64,000 nt of DNA, taken from contig VCJN01002153.1 of NCBI GenBank assembly GCA_006384855.1, forward strand, positions 47,845 to 111,844, given 5' to 3'. Positions 15,854-27,429 of this stretch are shown here, one piece after another. The position numbers were made by a program, and so were the translations under genes. Position 1 is the stretch's first letter; each line of letters opens with the position of its first letter. The notes beneath the pieces were generated by a model. It searched no databases. It was given only the letters and a program-made list of their open reading frames with translations, and was not told where the DNA came from. This DNA comes from Tetraselmis striata. Taxonomy: Eukaryota; Chlorophyta; Chlorodendrophyceae; Chlorodendrales; Chlorodendraceae.

Positions 15854-18800
15854 CTGCCGAGTACGAGAAGGCGTACGTAGTACGCCGTACGGTACATTCG
15901 CTTGTCAGCGCACTGCGTCAGCACTGCGGCTGCGCTCATCACCAGCCGCTGACCTTTCAGTCGACACGACGCCTAGGCGTTGCGTGTTCGACGCGAATGG
16001 CCGACAGAAAGCGCGCGCATACACTGGCAGGAGGGCGAGTCGCGTGGATTGGTGGTGGGGGGGTGGGGGGGGGGGGGGGCGCGGGCGTTCGGGACGCGCT
16101 CGTGCCGTTCGTTGAAGCAGAGGGTGCTGTTGGCGCTGATGTGACGAATTGTTACCGTGCTGATGGGTTACATGGGGAAAGGGTGTTACCGTCGTGTCCG
16201 CTTTTTCGTACCAGTATCGGTCCCCGTACGGCCATGGAACGCGCAGTACTAGCAACTACATCGTCGCTACCTCATATGACACTACATATGACAGCAGCAA
16301 TTATTTGTACAGGGGGTAATTGTACGCGGACTCACTCGGTCGGCGTACTGTACGCCGGCGCAGACCGCGAAGCGAAACGCCGTGACGTCCGCCTGCAGGT
16401 GGATGTCGCGACCGGGTGTCCATACCCCTGCCGTTGCGCTGCTCCCCCTGGGTCCAAGCTCGCAAGAATCGGTGCTGGACGTGCGAGCCTCCGGGTCGAG
16501 CCCGGTCCGTGCTCGCGTTGAGCACGTTGCTCCCATGGTACTCGTTCCCCGGTCCGCCGCCGCGCGTACGGCCGGGCCGTCGCCTGTCTCTGCTGACACT
16601 CCTGACCGAACTATATATCCCTGTGGCGGTTCGGAAGAACAGCGCGAGACGAGCTGCAGGCCAGTGGAGGGAAGTGGTAGTGGTATGCTGGCGAGGTACA
16701 CTTTGAAAGGCGGATCTGTGGTTCTTTCGCCGTCGAGGTGAAAACTGGCTTCTGGATGTAATCTGTCGTATCGCGTTGTCAGCACGCGCGGAGCCGCGGC
16801 CGGTCTTGGTGTCACAGCAGTCGTTACAAACAATAAGGAATACTGTAGTCGCTGGATGTCGCGCATCGTCATATTCACGGGGTTCCCGACCGGCCGTGCG
16901 CGTCGTGTTTGTGTACGAGTGCCCAATTCACCGCCATAAGTACTACAACGCATCGAATTACATCAAAAATAAAAAGCGGCACGGTACTGGCAGACCTTCG
17001 GCGGTGAAATCTTCTAGCAAGATACCGTTTCCACATCTGTCGTCCGGTTTTTGACGGTCCTCCCGTTTTGATCCCATATATGCTGCTGTGTAACATACTA
17101 CAGTATCGTGGATGTTAGTGCTAAAACCAAAATGGGAGGGGGTTCCCCGGCCGACCTTGCCCGACACAAATGTGACCCCCCCCTCCCCCCCCCCCCCCCA
17201 CACTAATACTAGCTAGAGGTTTAATGTGGCGGATTTTCGTCCTATTTTGAAGTAACGATGCATTGCACCAATTTCTAAGAGCTTCGCGGCGAGTACGAGG
17301 AAAGCGCGATATCGGCCCGCCCATTTTCAGGAACGCTGTGTTGTAGTCGCTTTAATTTACCGCGCGGAACCACAAAAGCGCAAGTAGTCGCAAATGCACC
17401 ACCAAAAGCAGTACCCGGAGAAAAAACAAAGGCAACTTAAACAAAAGCGGCCCGCAACCCGCACGAGGCGGTACGGATGAGTGATGCGCGCCCGGTTGAG
17501 AGTGATGGGCCACCCGTGGTCCCTGCACAAGTATGCAAGGGTGATCAAGGGCCGCACTGCAGAGCTTCGGCAACGAAATGACGGACAACGAGTTTACGCG
17601 TCGCCTCGTGAGGCGGCATCATGCACGCTCTCGAGCAGCCACCAAGCTCAGCACCCCGATGAAATCTCCAGCGAGCAAGGCACGCCGATGAGCTTGCCGG
17701 ATATGGTGGCCGAGTGCCTCGTGATGAGAGGGCGCCCCTATCCGCTGCAAAGCACGTGACATTGCTCACCGTGCAGCGCACCCCTTTGCTCACCTCACCC
17801 ACATGTGCCTGACACCATACCTGTGTACTCCGACATACTCATGATGTCGTGAAGTGGACCATGTTATCCGGGCTCTGTGTTATGCCACGCCGCGTCCCGC
17901 ACTGCCATCCCCCATTGCATCATGTCGCCCAACATGGTGTGCTCAAACCGATCCATAGCCTTGGCCCTTGACACTTGCCCCGGTACCGCATGGTCTTGCA
18001 CGCCAACAGCGTATGCTTCAAGCTCCGGGAATCGTAGCTCCCGTCACGATGTTCAACGCCGTTAGGGACGAGATCTTTATGTATGGCACCAAATCCTTGC
18101 GTTCATCCCCGGGTACAGCAGTTTTGTACCGAGGGACCGAGTGTTGGAACAACAAATCGTCCACCTCTCGTCGTACAAGGATGCCCATCAGATCGTGAAC
18201 ACATTGATCTTGAAAGGTGTCTGCGATAACGGTGTGCTGCACACGCCAGCGAGCGTCGCAAGGTGCCCCGAGGTTCATGAGCGCGTCGCCATAGAGGTTG
18301 ACATTGATGGGGTTGTTCTCCGTCGAGGGCAACGCAACGATTTGTCTCCCGACCAGCGGGCTAGGCAAAAAGAAGTACCTAACAGCAATCTCCCGCAGAT
18401 TTCGCGTAGTCATGACCGTCCTTGTAGTGGGGATGGCCATTGTCCACATGCCGCCCGACGTCGTATCGAGCTGGCAGAACAAGCCCGTTCCCTAGACGTG
18501 ACACGGATAGTGCCCACCTCTTTCCGAAATCGAGATTTGCTGGCATGGTCCAAGAAAGTTGTCAGCTCCTTCTGCGAGCCCGACGTAGCCTCCGCCTCCC
18601 GTTCCATCACGCAGGCGTATTCATCGCATAGGTGGGCAGCAGTAGCCGTCTGAAGGCGCCCCACGCCTCATGCGCCGCCGCGTCGCACCAGGTTGACCCA
18701 CGAATGTCGCCAAGAAAGCGATCACACTCACGGGCGGAAGAAGTTGCGGTGAAGTTGCCTCGGCAAGTACGGACTCAAGCCGTGGGTCAAAGAAACCATC

Positions 18801-19816
18801 CAGTGGTGGGGGTATTGGTGTCGGAGTTTCGAGTGACAAACTTTGGGAGGATGTTCTGGCCATCGCAGGCAACTGGCCCGCCGCGGCGGAAACCTGACGG
18901 CAGTGCGGCAAATCCACCACCGAATTCGGACTGGCACTGCTAGGGGAGGAGGCGCTGGTCTTGGCGGTGGCCGAGGCGCTCTGCGACCGCCTCAACAGCT
19001 AACACATGCAGGGCGCGTTTAAGCCCGCATCGGCGACCTTCCGAGGTGTGCCGGCAGATCTGCTGGTATCCTTCTGGTTGTAAGAAACAGTACTTACAAT
19101 ATAAGTTTCATAGGGTCCTGGCGGCGCAATATATTGAGGTCAGGTGCTTTGATCTAAAACGCCATGCAGCATGACCTCATCGTGGTACGGCAACTGTAGT
19201 GCCATAATACGAGTATCAGCAGCACGAGTACGAGTAGGTACAGGTATGTACAGGTGCCGAAGCACCTTGAAGAACGAGTATATTTGCCCAGTCGGAGGGG
19301 GTGCGGGCATAGGGTTCTTGTGAGCGTGTCATTCGTGGGGGCCGCGGGGTCCGCTATAACTAACAACTTGTACAAATTTACAATGCACTCGGGAGTTGCA
19401 GCAGTAGCAGTAGTTTTGTTTTTAATTTGCAAGCAGTTGATATATTGATTGGTCGGAAAGTGTAATAATCCTTAGGAGGGGGCGAGTGGCTTTTGCACGT
19501 TGGGGGGGGAGGGGGGGGGTGTTATGGGTAAAAAATCGAAACCAAAGCGAACATATGCGAGGTGCGAACCCAAGGCGCGGTGGGGGTACGCAAGGCTGAG
19601 TTTGCTGCCCGGTAGTCTCAGTATGACCGGCATTGGAGGAATACGGACGCAAAGAGCGTTCGGTCATGACTACACGCAACTAGGCTTTCTTGGATTATTC
19701 CAGACCTACACGGTCTGTGACAACCCGGCATCGGCGCATCGCCGTGCGATCATAGCATGCGATAACGGCCTCATTGACTCCACTAATTATACACTCTCTG
19801 GCCTGACACGAGACCC
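15854..19816. other. Gene-poor region with dispersed repeats
   Basis: No host gene was recognised. A G-tract lies at about 16057-16079 and C-rich tracts at about 17178-17199. Around 17440-17520 is a copy of a dispersed repeat (GGATGAGTG.TGCGCGC core) also seen near 32210-32275. A candidate mobile-element protein remnant on the minus strand is listed separately. The missing 5' exon of the phosphoesterase should be near the left end. Confidence 0.4.
18018..18995 (-). pseudogene. Unrecognised protein remnant, possibly mobile-element derived
   Basis: Two minus-strand frames (18621-18995 and 18018-18482), with a stretch around 18500-18620 in another frame, read as one plausible protein interrupted by shifts. 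The second frame (154 aa) has no low-complexity bias and ordinary composition, with motifs such as NPINVNLYGDALMNLG and CDARWRVQHTVIADTF. The pattern of a cysteine followed by R-x-x-H resembles C-terminal regions of some LINE proteins, but this is a weak impression. No function is assigned. Confidence 0.3.
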
Positions 19817-22800
19817 TCATGCGAACTGTATGGTTGTGCTGGCGTACGGCCCCAGCTCCGTGGCTGCTTGCTCGAACTCCGCAATGAGGTCGATCATGTG
19901 CTGAGCCACTCCTCGCTTTGCTTCCTGAAGCCGCATGGCAAAGCAGCCGTGTGATTCAGCAAGTCACTGCAGCGTCCGGCGGATCAATGCGCTCCTGTGG
20001 TGTCAGGAGGGGCTCGACGAGCCAGCAGCTTCACCCGGGATGACTCTTGCGGAGGCGCCGACTGTGGCAAAGTTGAGTGATGAAACGGGGGATGCACCAG
20101 GAGGCATGTGGGGCATGCAGCGAGAGAGGGTGGGGGGGGGGGGGGGGGTTCGCGCACCTTGATGTGGTTGTGAGAGTTGAACGCATGGGCGCCGCTCTTA
20201 AAGGTCACGTCCACCCGGTTCCAAGCAAGGCTCTGTCCCACAGGGTTTTCGCCGACAATGAGCACCCATCGGCACCGGAAGATGGGGCTCCGCGTCACAA
20301 AGCATCACCAGCCAGGGCAATGCTGTCGAGGAGCAGCGGCGTCGTTCACACCTGCAGGCGCAGGAGCATCCTGTCGACGGTCTCGTTCGCGTAGTGCTTC
20401 ACCCTCACGCGCTTGCTTTCCTGCTTGCTCAGCTTTGGAGCGGCTTGGCCGTGGCTGCCCTTCGCCCTACCGGCCGTTGCCTCCTTGTGCATGACCTCCG
20501 CCTTTCGCGCCGGAGAGGCTTCACCCCCTGTGGCACCGGGCCTCTCAGCCCTCTGCGGAAATTCTGAACCCCCCCCCCCCCCCCCCCCCCCGAGGCGGCC
20601 CGGTACAGAGAGGAAAACGAGGTACTTCCTGAAATCTATCAGAACACACCACGAATTCCACACGGATGATGCGATCCGATGCTGCAAAACAATTCGTTGT
20701 TTTCTGACCCGCAAACCCCGTTAAATGCCATCGTAATCATTCAACATTTGAATTTTCAACTCGTCTGGCTGGAATTGCAACCTCCCCTTCACGAATTCAC
20801 GTTGCGAGCAACAAGTAAGGGCGTAATCTTTCATCAGTCTGAGCCAGGCGGCCAGCTCAAGGCTCTGAACCAGGCAAACTCGGAGCCATGTGGGTGCCTC
20901 ACCGGTGGCCGGGGCCGAGTCGTCGCCCGGCGAGCTTGCCGCCGCCCGCTCGCCCCCCTCCCCCGCCAGGACATCCTCCAGCCGGAAGCTCCGAAGGCGG
21001 CCAACCACGGGGGACGAGTCGCCGCTGCCGGGCGCCTCGCCGCCGGGCGCTGCGCCGCTGTCGGCCGCCTCGCGCCGCAGCTGCTCCAGCGTGAGGCTGT
21101 CGCTCCAAGAGCCGGCCTTCTCCGCTGCCCCGCCGATCCCCTTGCCCTCGGCCTCTCCCTCATCGCGCGCCGGCGCCGCTTCCTCCTCCTCTCCCTCCTC
21201 CTTCCCTTCCGTCTCGCGCTCCTCCTCAACCAGCATGCTCATCTGCAGCTGGCCCAGCGGCCGCGTGGCGCCGCTCACGGAGAAGTGCAGCTGCCCGGGC
21301 TTGAGCTCGCGGTGCACCGGCAGCTCGTGCAGGAAGCGCAGCGACGAGTTGGCCCAGCCCACCAGCATGTCGCCCCACACGTTGGCGTACACCGTGCGCG
21401 TCGCAAAGCTTCGCAGCGCGGACATGAAGGGCGCCACCCCGGGCACGTCTTGCGTCAGCTGCTCCACGATCGGCGGCGCCTGACCGCCGCCCTCCGCATG
21501 CTCCTGCGGCCAGACAGCAGGGCGCAGCAGCGTCAGCGATGGGTGCAACTTGGCCGGCACGCAGAGGCGAGTACGGCACTGGGTGATCCCCGCACTCCCG
21601 ACTAGCGGTGGTCGCTCGTAAAAAGTAAAAGCAAAGCTCGCCCCGGGACGTCGGCCGAAGCCGCCCCAGCACTTGACCTCTTTGCGCCAACTGCAGTCGT
21701 AGGTCTGCCGTAGCCGTTAGACCGTTGCCACATTCGAACCCTGAAGGGCTAATGCATCAACCGGGTATACCCAGGAACACGTTGTAGCTATCCAGAAGAT
21801 GACAAAGCCGCTGATCACATGACAGAAGGAGGCGGGGCTTGGAAACGACAGAGACCGGCCGTAGCTTGAGCAGCTGTGATTACACTTGAAAACCTGTAGC
21901 ACGCAGGTTCTCCTTCCCAGCTTCGTCGTATTGCTCCCGCTCAGTGCAGTCGTCCAATATGCCCGTTGCCGTCAACCGGCACTAGCGGTGTGGTGTGTGC
22001 CATCAACTGGACTATGCTTCCCATAGAGGGTAGAGATAGCCGCCCCTAAGAGCAACTTACCCAGCCTGAGCAGTGGAGAGCGGCGCACGCGCACGTTGTG
22101 ACCGATTATTTCAAATTTCGATTTCGGCACGCAGCTGCCCGCGATGTTCACGGATGACGCGGTCGTGAGGGTACTGCCCAACCGGTGTATATGCACACCT
22201 GCCTGACGGCTACGGGTGCCAACACAGGAATAACGGCGCCCAGTTCAAGATACCCTTCGGCGGCGCTGCGCCCCAACTTCTTGGCTTCGGAACAGCATGA
22301 CGGCATCACCGATTCAGGTGCCCGCGCGGCAGTGTGACAGTGGGTTGTAGGGACGTTGGAGGGCTGCTCGGCGGACTGCATATTTGTACGCTACCTCCTC
22401 GGGGCTCATAACGTGGGACGCCCGCCGGAGACTACAAGGCTCTTGCGCCTGCAAGGATCTCACGACCGTCCTGCTGTCCGGGCCGGCTCGGGCGGGATTG
22501 GCGATGCTGACCGCGAAGGGGGGAAAACAGCGTCGCGCGGAGAGACGGCCGCGGCGCGGCGACATCAATGGTTTCGGAGCACAAGCAAGCTGCCGCAGGC
22601 ATTCTGGTTTCGGAGCATGTCAGCGATGCCCAGCTGCCATCGAGGCGAAGTCGTTTTTTTCTCATCCCGGGAGAGGTCATGTCGCCAGGCCGCCAGGCGA
22701 ACTGAGACGACGATGATAAACGCGGAAAAATGTCGCCAGCAGTTCCGACGGTGCTCCGAAACCATTGCGGGTAACTTTCGCTTCCGCCGCTTTGCACAGA

Positions 22801-24294
22801 CGACAAATATAATAAATGAGTACTAAATAGTATATATTAGCAACTTACTCAATAAACAAGTCCTGCCATCATTAATGAGCAATGCCGGATGTACACACGG
22901 GTAGAATAGTAATAATAACATAACACGGAAAATGCGGCGCCCAGCTCCGAAACCAAGATCGAATCTTGTGTTGCCGAGCCAGCAGGCGGCTACTGAACAT
23001 TCGGCCGCCTGCGCCTCGTGTGCTGGAAATTCCCTCCTCTCTTTTCGTGGACATGGGCGCCAGCAGCGCTTTCGTGTGGTTGTTCTTCTGGAGGAGTACC
23101 GGCACCCATAATCTCAACTGTGCACGCGACACGACGTATTTTGAGAGGGTGTGTGGAGGGGGGGGGGGGGCACCTCCTCCGTGTGCAGAAAGAGGTCCTT
23201 CCCAGTTTGGCCCAGATGCGGTAGGTAGGCCGTAAATGCGCTCTGTAGGCGTTGGAGCAAACCAGGGGAGATGTGTTAGGCAAAAGCTGCTCAAGCGAGA
23301 CGAGATGGGAGCCGCGCGGGGAGCGCTCCGGAAAAGGAAAAGGGGGTCAGGGCAGGGGGGGGGGGACCTTCATGGTCTTGTCGATGGCGGCCCCGATCAC
23401 GGGCGTCGCGGCCATGAAATGGAAGAGCGGCAGCTGCGCGCCGCCGTCCAGGTCGCAGCCCAGGTGCGGCGAGGCCACGGTGATGAAGTGCCGGGGCTGC
23501 AGGCCGCGCACGAGCCCACTGGCCGGGTCAAACAGCCGCCCGATGGCGTACCTGCGCGCGGCGCGGCACGTCGCATCTCAGGCACGGGTTCACCCGCCTA
23601 CGCGCGCCAGCGCTCATGCAACACCCGGTTTTTAGGTTTAGGTTTATATGGTTTCAAACCGTAAGCCCTAAAACACTTCAAACCGCTATTCGTGCGCTAA
23701 TGACTATTGGTTTCAGGGCCTGAACTTATATCGAGCTGTCCGGGTGCCGACGCACCTAAAACAACCCGTATCATAAGCCTGGAATTGGGCCTGCGTGCAA
23801 CCTAGAAGACAATTCTCTATAGCTATGCTATAGTGTCATCTACATTAGAACTCTGGCAAGTGGGCAGGGCAGGATCTCAGTCAAAGTGCTACTATCACCG
23901 CGCCGGCGGCCGCAGCTGAGCTGCCGCATCTGGTGAGGTCGGCGGCGCCCCACCTCGACAGGAGTCCGCCGAATGAATGGCCGATGATGGAGATGTCGCG
24001 CAGGGTCGGCGTGGCGGCGATCAGGCCCGTGATCTCGGCCACGAGGCGGTCCCCGCAGGCATGCACGCCCTGGAGGCTCCGCCTGGCGGCGTTGCACTCC
24101 GAGGCGTGCGGCAGCAGGTGCGAGAGGCGCGCGTCCGCCTGGATGAGCCGCACCACCGCGCGCCAGTCCTTCTGCGAGCCGCCCAGCCCGTGCACCATCA
24201 CCACCAGGTGGGTCTTGCTCGGCGGCTCCAGGCCCCTGCGGCAGATCAACCGCCAGGCGCCCCGTAGCGATTCAGCACGCCATGGTGCCTGCAT
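19817..24294 (-). CDS. DUF676-family serine esterase/lipase
   Basis: Alpha/beta-hydrolase of the DUF676 (putative serine esterase) family, expected to hydrolyse lipid esters. Minus-strand exons with fully consistent phases: 24294-23954, 23551-23368, 23242-23174, 21503-20903, 20527-20352, 20232-20158 and 19924-19817, 517 aa. The oxyanion-side motif VVMVHGLGGSQKDW and nucleophile elbow ISIIGHSFGGLLSR are in exon 1; YAIGRLFDP and FITVASPHLG in exon 2; MSALRSFATRTVYANV in exon 4; SLAWNRVDVTFKSG then HAFNSHNHIK in exon 6, where the catalytic His may lie; AQHMIDLIAEF in exon 7. Exon 4 also carries an acidic Glu-rich low-complexity insertion not typical of the family. Introns 2, 3 and 6 begin with a C-tract after the donor. 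Intron 3 is 1.67 kb and holds an inverted-repeat element. The start is the first in-frame ATG of exon 1; an upstream exon is possible. Confidence 0.9.
22567..22766. repeat. 200-bp element with perfect 16-bp terminal inverted repeats
   Basis: The 16-mer at 22567-22582 (AATGGTTTCGGAGCAC) is repeated in inverse orientation at 22751-22766. A third, internal copy of GGTTTCGGAGCA is at about 22606. It lies inside intron 3 of the esterase and resembles a MITE or fold-back element. A related segment including sequence beyond the right repeat occurs at about 11931-11965. No target-site duplication was identified. Confidence 0.6.
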
Positions 24295-26022
24295 CACGGC
24301 GCGCCTCTCACATGCCCTCCCAGGTTGGCGGTCGGCTGTGAGGGGGGCGAGGCCATGACAGGCGCACTGGACCATGTAGAAAGACGGTTGGACGCTGGGG
24401 TACTGCCCTTTCACAGAAGCAAATGAGGCCGGGCGCCACTCCTGGCAAATCTCGCGGATAGACATCAGCGAGGCCACGGTGCTGGTGCCCAGGAGGAGAC
24501 AGCAGCAGCCCCTCGGCAAACCGCCGCGGCACCGGTAGCTCGATGGGCTGGCGGCCGCACTGCACATCGCACCTGGCGGAGGCAGCTGCGCCCGTCTCGG
24601 CGCCGCGGTCAAGCGCCCCTGAGAAGCTGAGGACCCCACCCGCTCCTCCGGGTGGCGGACCGAAGCACGAGCACCCCACGCGATCGCCCCTGCACACCAA
24701 GACCACATGCTCAGTTCAGACCGGACGGCCCCATGCCCCAGGCGACGCCCCCAGGTAAGATGCGAAAGCCCGCCGCCGCCCCCCCCCCCCCCCCCCCCAC
24801 CAGGGGTTGGCGCCCTTCCTCCACCGAACCTCTCTTTGAACAGACAACGTTACGCGAACTGCAACACCCGCAGAATTGTACCGGGTAATGGTGGACGCTG
24901 GCCTGTCAGCTAAGACGGGCCTCAGTGAAGAAGGGTGTCACTGTGTCAGTCAGTCAGTCAGTCGGTGGTTGAACACGTCCCGTGCAGAATTTGCCACTGA
25001 CGACTGGTGGTAAAAATGTGTGGAGTCTCGGGGCGCGGGGGGGGGGGGGGGGGGGGGGGGGGGGTCAGTGACGACAGAAAATAGTCGGGGAGGGAGATGC
25101 GCGCCCTCGGCTGCGAGGAGGTCCGGCCGGGGCGTGGGATCGGGGTTCTGAGGGCGGGGGACTCACTGCGACATGCCGGCGTCGCGCGGCGCACACGCTC
25201 GGGTAGCTCAGTGATGGAGAGGCACGGCTGGAGCGGAGCTGCGGCCCTGCTACCATAACCTGATAAGGCGGAGCTCAGCTGAGTTCAGCTGGATAGGCCG
25301 AGCTTGCCGTGGCCGTCAGCCCCTGGACTGCAGGTTCGTCCAGTCTGCTCATCTTCAACGGGCACCCAAGGCAAGCAGCCACCAAGCAGCAGCACCAGCG
25401 GCGGGGACCGGCGTAGACTGCCGGTATCCGTAGGGATAGTCGCTAATAGCTACCTGCGGGGTAATCCCTAATTACCAAAAAAAAACGGCCGCCAGAAGTT
25501 CCGCTAAAAGCAGTAAGGATTACCCGTACCTGTACTAAAAGATCAAAACAGCACGCCGCCACACTACATGACTACACACACTAAATGGATTACATGTGCT
25601 AGATGCGGAAATCCAGAAATCCATACGGAAATCCAGAAGAAAATCCAGCAACAGGCCACCAGAGGCGGGAACCGCCATAGCAACCACCGACCAGGCATCG
25701 CCAGCCGCCAGCCGCCGCTCCACGCAGTAGGGACGCTCCACTCCCCAGCACACGAACCCGGGCCACTCCATTAGCGGCACTCCATTAGGCCAAATGTAAT
25801 GTGGAGTCGCCGAGGAGGAACACACTAAATCGGTTCGCGTAGGAGTACTTGTCGCGACATAGGTGTGCATTTCTCAAGGCCGGGGGCGGGTCTCAGCAAA
25901 TAATACGCGACGCTGAGTTGGAGTGCCAGTGCAAGGCATTTGCGCTACGTGGCACGCGCTCTGTGCGTATTTAGAAGACACGTGATCGCCCGAGCTCTCA
26001 TGATGCCTGTAGTAACCCAATT
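24295..26022. other. Intergenic between esterase and retrotransposon, no gene seen
   Basis: It contains C/G homopolymers (about 24779-24798 and 25037-25064), a short (TCAG)n run at 24941-24962, and a piece of the dispersed repeat near 25545-25565 that resembles 32172-32200. The promoter and any first exon of the minus-strand esterase should lie near its left end. No coding exon could be supported. Confidence 0.45.
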
Positions 26023-26275
26023 AATGGTTATATTGGTAATATAGAGGTTTGATTACACCGGGCTATTCTGTCACCAGTACGGGTAACGTGAAGATTCTAC
26101 AGCAGTAGTTTGAATGCTAGCGACCAGTACATGTACTCGCAGTACGCGTACCACTTGGACTTCCCGATGTCCAGCGGCGCTAGCGACAGCATGCGACAGC
26201 CCTGCTACATGACGCACCCGCACCACGAGAGGAGTCCACCTTCTGCCTTTGCGCCAGCTGACCAGCTAGCGCAAC
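26023..26275 (+). repeat. Retrotransposon direct repeat A1
   Basis: It matches 30566-30814 over its whole length with scattered point differences and small indels. Landmarks are ATTGGTAATATAGAGGTTT at the start and CAGCTGACCAGCTAGCGCAAC at the end. It is the 5' member of the split direct repeats. Confidence 0.92.
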
Positions 26276-26372
26276 GGCGTCGCACCTCTCGTAGGCGTGC
26301 AAGGTGTGAATATCTCTACGAGTGGGCGGTCTCGACGACTAGTCTTCCACCACGACACTCGCGCACGCTACG

Positions 26373-27383
26373 ATGGCAGGCGGCAAGAAGGCGGTTGACC
26401 CTACGAAGGCAACGCCAGCCAACAGTTTGGCCGAAACGCCCGCGGAGCCGACAGAGACGACACGGGACACGACAACGCTTGCGTTATTGCAAGCGCTGGC
26501 GTTGAAGGTGGACGCTTTATCGACCCGCTTGGACGAACAGGACAACAACAAGCACAAGGAGCAGCGCGACATTCCCTCGGACGACGACGAAGTCGGCGAG
26601 GGTGGCAAGGAGCCGGAGCACGACGCCCGGACAGCCGCTGCTACGGGGGGGGCGCGCGACGCCGCGGCCGTGTTCATCGACCCTGGGGATTGGGAAGACC
26701 TCTTGCCCCGGGCGTACCAAGACTGCCCCCCCCCCCCCCCCCCCCCCCCCGTCGGGCGCCACACGCCCGAGCCTCTGGCGGCCCGTATCGACGAGGCCGA
26801 CCGCTATCTCACTGAGGCCAACAAGACTGCGTCGCGCGACGAGTACCGCCACCTGCTGTGCTATGGCGTCTACCGCGCCGCCGCTAATGCGGCGGCTAAG
26901 ACAGCTCTGGCTACGCTTCGCGCGCCCGATACCCCCACCCAAGACCGCGTCGACGCCCTCGACCTACTCGACGCCGCGCATCGCACGCTTGAAGCAGTGG
27001 GCGACGCGGATGAGGCCAGGCTCACCTACCTTCGACGCTTCAAGGCCAAGAAGGCCCTCACCCCTGCGGAGCAAGTCGCCAAGCGACTCATCTACTCCCG
27101 AGTTTTCGACACCGCCGACCATGAACGCTCCGCCAACGTCGTCGACGGCCTCCTGGCAGCGCTCGAGGACAAGCGCCTCGAGGTCGGCCTCGCGGCTGCG
27201 GCCAAGGCACAGGCATCAGCGACCTTCAAGAGGCAAGCAGCGGAGCGCGACACCGACCGCGACAAGGCGCGGAAGGAAAAGAACAAGGCGGCGCGCGAGA
27301 GGCGGGAGCAGCAACGCCGCGAGGCGGACGCCAAGAACCGCGACAAGAACGGCGGCAGGACCGGCGACAAGACACGCGACTGA
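26373..27383 (+). CDS. Retrotransposon ORF1, gag-like
   Basis: A 336-aa charged protein starting 98 bp after repeat A1, the position of the gag gene in this class. The first 100 residues are acidic; the middle is helical and Ala-rich; the last 60 are strongly basic (Lys/Arg/Asp repeats), a possible nucleic-acid-binding tail. No zinc knuckle is seen. A C25 run (26726-26750) inside the frame encodes a poly-proline stretch and would be a slippage hotspot. The frame is intact. It is called gag by position and composition only. Confidence 0.75.
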   Translation: MAGGKKAVDPTKATPANSLAETPAEPTETTRDTTTLALLQALALKVDALSTRLDEQDNNKHKEQRDIPSDDDEVGEGGKEPEHDARTAAATGGARDAAAVFIDPGDWEDLLPRAYQDCPPPPPPPPVGRHTPEPLAARIDEADRYLTEANKTASRDEYRHLLCYGVYRAAANAAAKTALATLRAPDTPTQDRVDALDLLDAAHRTLEAVGDADEARLTYLRRFKAKKALTPAEQVAKRLIYSRVFDTADHERSANVVDGLLAALEDKRLEVGLAAAAKAQASATFKRQAAERDTDRDKARKEKNKAARERREQQRREADAKNRDKNGGRTGDKTRD

Positions 27384-27429
27384 CGGTGTGGCGCGCCGCG
27401 CCGACAGCTGTTGCCCCGACTCCGACTAT

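Noticed and set aside
20834-21690. Several long plus- and minus-strand frames overlapping the esterase exon 4
   Set aside because: GC-rich shadows of the real exon; only the minus-strand frame continuing in phase from FLHTEE to MSALRSF matches the family.
23628-23670. A true telomere or chromosome end
   Set aside because: Only one or two degenerate units occur, flanked on both sides by ordinary gene sequence.
26602-27429. Upstream open part of the RT frame as extra coding sequence
   Set aside because: It overlaps the gag frame and is Arg/Pro/Ser-rich shadow sequence; conserved RT protein starts after 27430.
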